Of a stretch of 34,780 bases of DNA, positions 32,538-34,780 are shown in pieces; positions within the stretch are counted from its first letter, which is position 1; every line of letters begins with the position of its first letter. The notes under the pieces are model-generated. The model ran no database searches. It saw only the letters and a list, made by a program, of their open reading frames with translations, and was not told the DNA's origin. The stretch spans positions 1-34,780 of the forward strand of contig JAFTXJ010000018.1 in the NCBI GenBank assembly GCA_017461625.1, written 5' to 3'. The translations under genes and the position numbers were made by a program. Source of the stretch: Clostridia bacterium (lineage in GTDB: Bacteria > Bacillota > Clostridia > Oscillospirales > Acutalibacteraceae).

Positions 32538-34124
32538 ATGTCAGATAAAGTAATGCTGGAAAGAGCCGATTATCCCGAGCAAGTGGGTGTTTCATCAAAA
32601 GAAATTGAAGCTCTCATTGCTGATTTTGAAGAAAACAATATTGAAGTACATAGCCTTATGATTATGAGTCAGGGTAAGGTTGCTTTTGAAAGCTGGGCTG
32701 ACCCATACTCGCCCGACACACCTCACGCAATGTATTCGGTCAGCAAAACGGTCACCTCCGCAGCAATCGGATTTGCCGTTGAAGAAGGGATACTTACAAC
32801 CGATACAAAGCTGCTTGATATTTTCCCCGAATTTATTCCTGACAAACGTGATGAAAACCTTGAAAAGCTTGACATTCACTCTCTGCTCACAATGCAATCA
32901 GGCAAAAATGTCAGTGTTTTCACTGATAAAACAAAGCCCAATTGGGAGCGTCAGTTTTTTGAATCTCCCTGGTCATTTACACCGAATGACGGTCATTTTC
33001 AATATATAAGCGAAAACCAGTATATGCTGTGCTCCGTTATTAATAAAATTACCGGGCAGACAGTTACAGAATATCTCACTCCCCGCCTTTTTGAACCGCT
33101 TGGTATTGACACCCCTGCATGGGAAGTTTCACCAAGGGGGATTGAAGCAGGCGGTTGGGGGCTGTTTTTAAAGACAGAGGATCTTGCAAAAATCGTCACC
33201 TGCTACCAGCATAACGGTGTGTTTAACGGCAAACAGGTTATTCCTGAAAGTTGGATAAGAAAAACAAGGAAACGTCACGTTGACAATTCCCATGCCAACT
33301 CAGAACCCGATAGCCAATGCGGTTACGGATATTGCGTGTGGCACTGTGCCGGTGCTTCAGCTTACCGTATGGACGGTATGTTTTCACAGTTTGGCATTAT
33401 TTTTAAAGACAGAGATGCTTCATTCATTATAACAGCAGGTGAAATCAACGAGCAAAAAACACGTGATGCTATCTGGCGCCACTTCCCCAAAGGATTTATT
33501 AAACCTGACAGCGAGCCAAAATACGAAAGTGAAATTAGCCTTGCTCCACTCAAAGACATTCTTGAACCCAACGAGAGAAGTGTGCTTGAAGAAACCATCA
33601 AAAACCGAAATATTAAATTCAGCAAAAACCTTATTCTTGAAACCTCAGGCTTCCCTGTGAGTATGCTTCCCATTCCTGTTGTATATATGTCTGCCGACAA
33701 AGCAGGCAACATTAACAATGTTAAGTTTGATTTCAGCGAGAATGAATGCACAATGACATGGGATGAGGGCGACGAGCACAACACCATTGTATGCGGAATG
33801 GACGGTAAATATCGAACATCTAAAATTCGCCTTGCAAGTATGAATTTCACAGCATTCAGCACCGCAGCGTGGAAGGACGAGGACACTCTTGTTATCAATA
33901 TGCGACCGATTGAATCGGTTTGCAGAAGAACCATTGAATTTGATTTCAAAGATAAAAACATTGTCACATTTACCCCAAGCTCGCAGCCACCAACAGACAC
34001 AATTGCAGAAAGCATTGCTCATATGGTAGACTTACCCGGGCTTCCGAAAGCCTTTGCCGATATGGCATTTGACCAGTTACCCAAAATAATTGATGCAAGC
34101 TATAGAGGCTCATTTGAAGAATAA
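32538..34124 (+). CDS. Serine hydrolase of the beta-lactamase/6-aminohexanoate-dimer hydrolase type
   Basis: This 528-residue protein has a penicillin-binding-type domain (about 15-345) with the catalytic SxxK motif S67-V-S-K70 inside HAMYSVSKTVTSAAIGF. A Tyr motif lies near Y156 (QYISENQYML), and AGGWGLFLKTEDLAKI follows. A C-terminal beta-rich region (about 350-500) follows. There is no signal peptide or membrane helix, so it is probably cytoplasmic. This argues against a cell-wall PBP and for an esterase or amidase acting on a small molecule; the substrate is unknown. The ribosome-binding site is AAGGGGTG. It probably forms an operon with the preceding GDPD-like gene. Confidence 0.85.
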   Translation: MSDKVMLERADYPEQVGVSSKEIEALIADFEENNIEVHSLMIMSQGKVAFESWADPYSPDTPHAMYSVSKTVTSAAIGFAVEEGILTTDTKLLDIFPEFIPDKRDENLEKLDIHSLLTMQSGKNVSVFTDKTKPNWERQFFESPWSFTPNDGHFQYISENQYMLCSVINKITGQTVTEYLTPRLFEPLGIDTPAWEVSPRGIEAGGWGLFLKTEDLAKIVTCYQHNGVFNGKQVIPESWIRKTRKRHVDNSHANSEPDSQCGYGYCVWHCAGASAYRMDGMFSQFGIIFKDRDASFIITAGEINEQKTRDAIWRHFPKGFIKPDSEPKYESEISLAPLKDILEPNERSVLEETIKNRNIKFSKNLILETSGFPVSMLPIPVVYMSADKAGNINNVKFDFSENECTMTWDEGDEHNTIVCGMDGKYRTSKIRLASMNFTAFSTAAWKDEDTLVINMRPIESVCRRTIEFDFKDKNIVTFTPSSQPPTDTIAESIAHMVDLPGLPKAFADMAFDQLPKIIDASYRGSFEE

Positions 34125-34130
34125 AGTATA

Positions 34131-34163
34131 AATGGTTGACTCATTTGAGCCAACCATTTTTTC
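34131..34163 (+). terminator. Intrinsic terminator after the serine hydrolase
   Basis: AATGGTTG and CAACCATT pair around a partly paired CTCA/TGAG interior, followed by a run of T. It closes the plus-strand operon facing clpX. Confidence 0.88.
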
Positions 34164-34231
34164 TTCAGGCTTCTCTCTGAGAATAAGTTTCGTAGTAAGC
34201 AGATGTGTATCACTTTTCTTCGATTACTATA

Positions 34232-34262
34232 CAAAAAGACGGTAGATTTTACTCTACCGTCT
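34232..34262 (-). terminator. Intrinsic terminator of clpX
   Basis: A perfect 10-bp stem (34237-34246 and 34253-34262, AGACGGTAGA/TCTACCGTCT) with a 6-nt loop is followed on the minus strand by five U, just after the clpX stop codon. Confidence 0.9.
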
Positions 34263-34271
34263 GTCTTAATT

Positions 34272-34780
34272 TTATCGTCTTCTTGCTTTTCTTGTAATAT
34301 CCGGTTCCGCACCGTCAGTGATGCATTCTTTTGTAAACTTAACTTTAGATATATTCTTGTCGCCGGGAACCTCATACATCACGGGAAGCAAAATTCCCTC
34401 CATAATTGAACGGAGCCCACGTGCACCCGTTTCTTTTTCAAGAGTTTTTTCTGCAACGGCAACCAATGCATCATCATCAAATTCAAGCTCAACCCCATCC
34501 ATATCAAAAAGGGCTTTATACTGCTTTAGAATGGCGTTTTTAGGCTCCTTAAGGATTTTTACCATATCATCCTTATTGAGCTGGCTGAGGGTTGTGATAA
34601 CCGGCAAACGGCCGACAAGCTCGGGAATAAGTCCATACTTTGACAAATCCTGATGAACAACCTTGGTTATAAGGTTTTCTACAGATAATTCAGACTTGCT
34701 CTTAACCTCAGCACCAAAGCCGAGGGCAGAACCGCCGATACGCTTTTTAACAATTTTTTCAATGCCGTCAAAAGCACCAC
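34272..34780 (-). CDS. clpX: ClpX, ATP-dependent protease ATP-binding subunit (3' part; runs off the right edge)
   Basis: The last 168 complete codons of clpX are present, beginning mid-protein with GAFDGIEKIVKKRIG and SALGFGAEV. They include the sensor-2 region, GLIPELVGRLPVI, ETGARGLRSIMEGILLPVMYEVP, and a basic C-terminus ending in ARRR. ClpX unfolds tagged proteins for ClpP. The N-terminal zinc domain and Walker motifs lie outside the window. The gene is convergent with the serine hydrolase and has its own terminator. Confidence 0.96.
   Translation of the reverse strand, partial: GAFDGIEKIVKKRIGGSALGFGAEVKSKSELSVENLITKVVHQDLSKYGLIPELVGRLPVITTLSQLNKDDMVKILKEPKNAILKQYKALFDMDGVELEFDDDALVAVAEKTLEKETGARGLRSIMEGILLPVMYEVPGDKNISKVKFTKECITDGAEPDITRKARRR

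Overview
The window looks like a chromosomal segment of a low-GC, Gram-positive anaerobe of the class Clostridia, most likely Ruminococcaceae/Oscillospiraceae. The evidence is the ctsR-mcsA-mcsB-clpC heat-shock operon, dockerin and cohesin domains, class B sortases, an ECF-type vitamin transporter, a Tn4451-type tnpV gene and Firmicutes-type LexA, CtsR and promoter signals. The genus is an inference. No rRNA, tRNA or CRISPR array was seen.

Layout. (1) Positions 1-343: a minus-strand structured RNA or leader ending in a U-run near the left edge, a LexA-like box, and the terminator of the next operon. (2) 344-9185, minus: one operon under a cobalamin riboswitch with a readable antiterminator/terminator switch. 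Its order is a small HNH-repeat protein, a secreted protein (intrinsic-factor-like barrel, cohesin-like domain, dockerin), a membrane-anchored cohesin-like protein, a lipoprotein with a transcobalamin C-terminal-like domain, an EcfT subunit, and an unusual EcfA-EcfA-S fusion. This reads as a complete surface-capture and uptake route for vitamin B12 or a related corrinoid. (3) 9239-11655: an orphan tnpV, a FAD/Rieske oxidoreductase and a divergent GNAT acetyltransferase. (4) 11680-16427, minus: HprK-like kinase, ABC exporter, PqqD-like protein, S24/S26 peptidase and ABC-F protein. It resembles the accessory half of a RiPP (lasso-like) locus without a visible precursor. (5) 16432-21068, minus: ctsR-mcsA-mcsB-clpC with two paired CtsR boxes around the promoter.

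(6) 21285-30534, plus: a tightly packed run of cysteine desulfurase, thiI, cinA, a class B sortase with a cytoplasmic coiled coil, a 673-residue coiled-coil protein, a second class B sortase, and a membrane-anchored protein that appears to be a degenerate full-length CinA paralogue. (7) 30537-34124: lexA (minus) with LexA-like boxes, divergent from a membrane GDPD-fold protein lacking its catalytic histidines and a serine beta-lactamase-fold hydrolase. (8) 34236-34780, minus: the 3' end of clpX.

The two most interesting systems are the riboswitch-controlled, dockerin/cohesin-equipped, intrinsic-factor-like corrinoid uptake operon and the CinA/sortase/coiled-coil/pseudo-CinA operon. Both assignments rest on motif reading by eye and have not been tested by database search.
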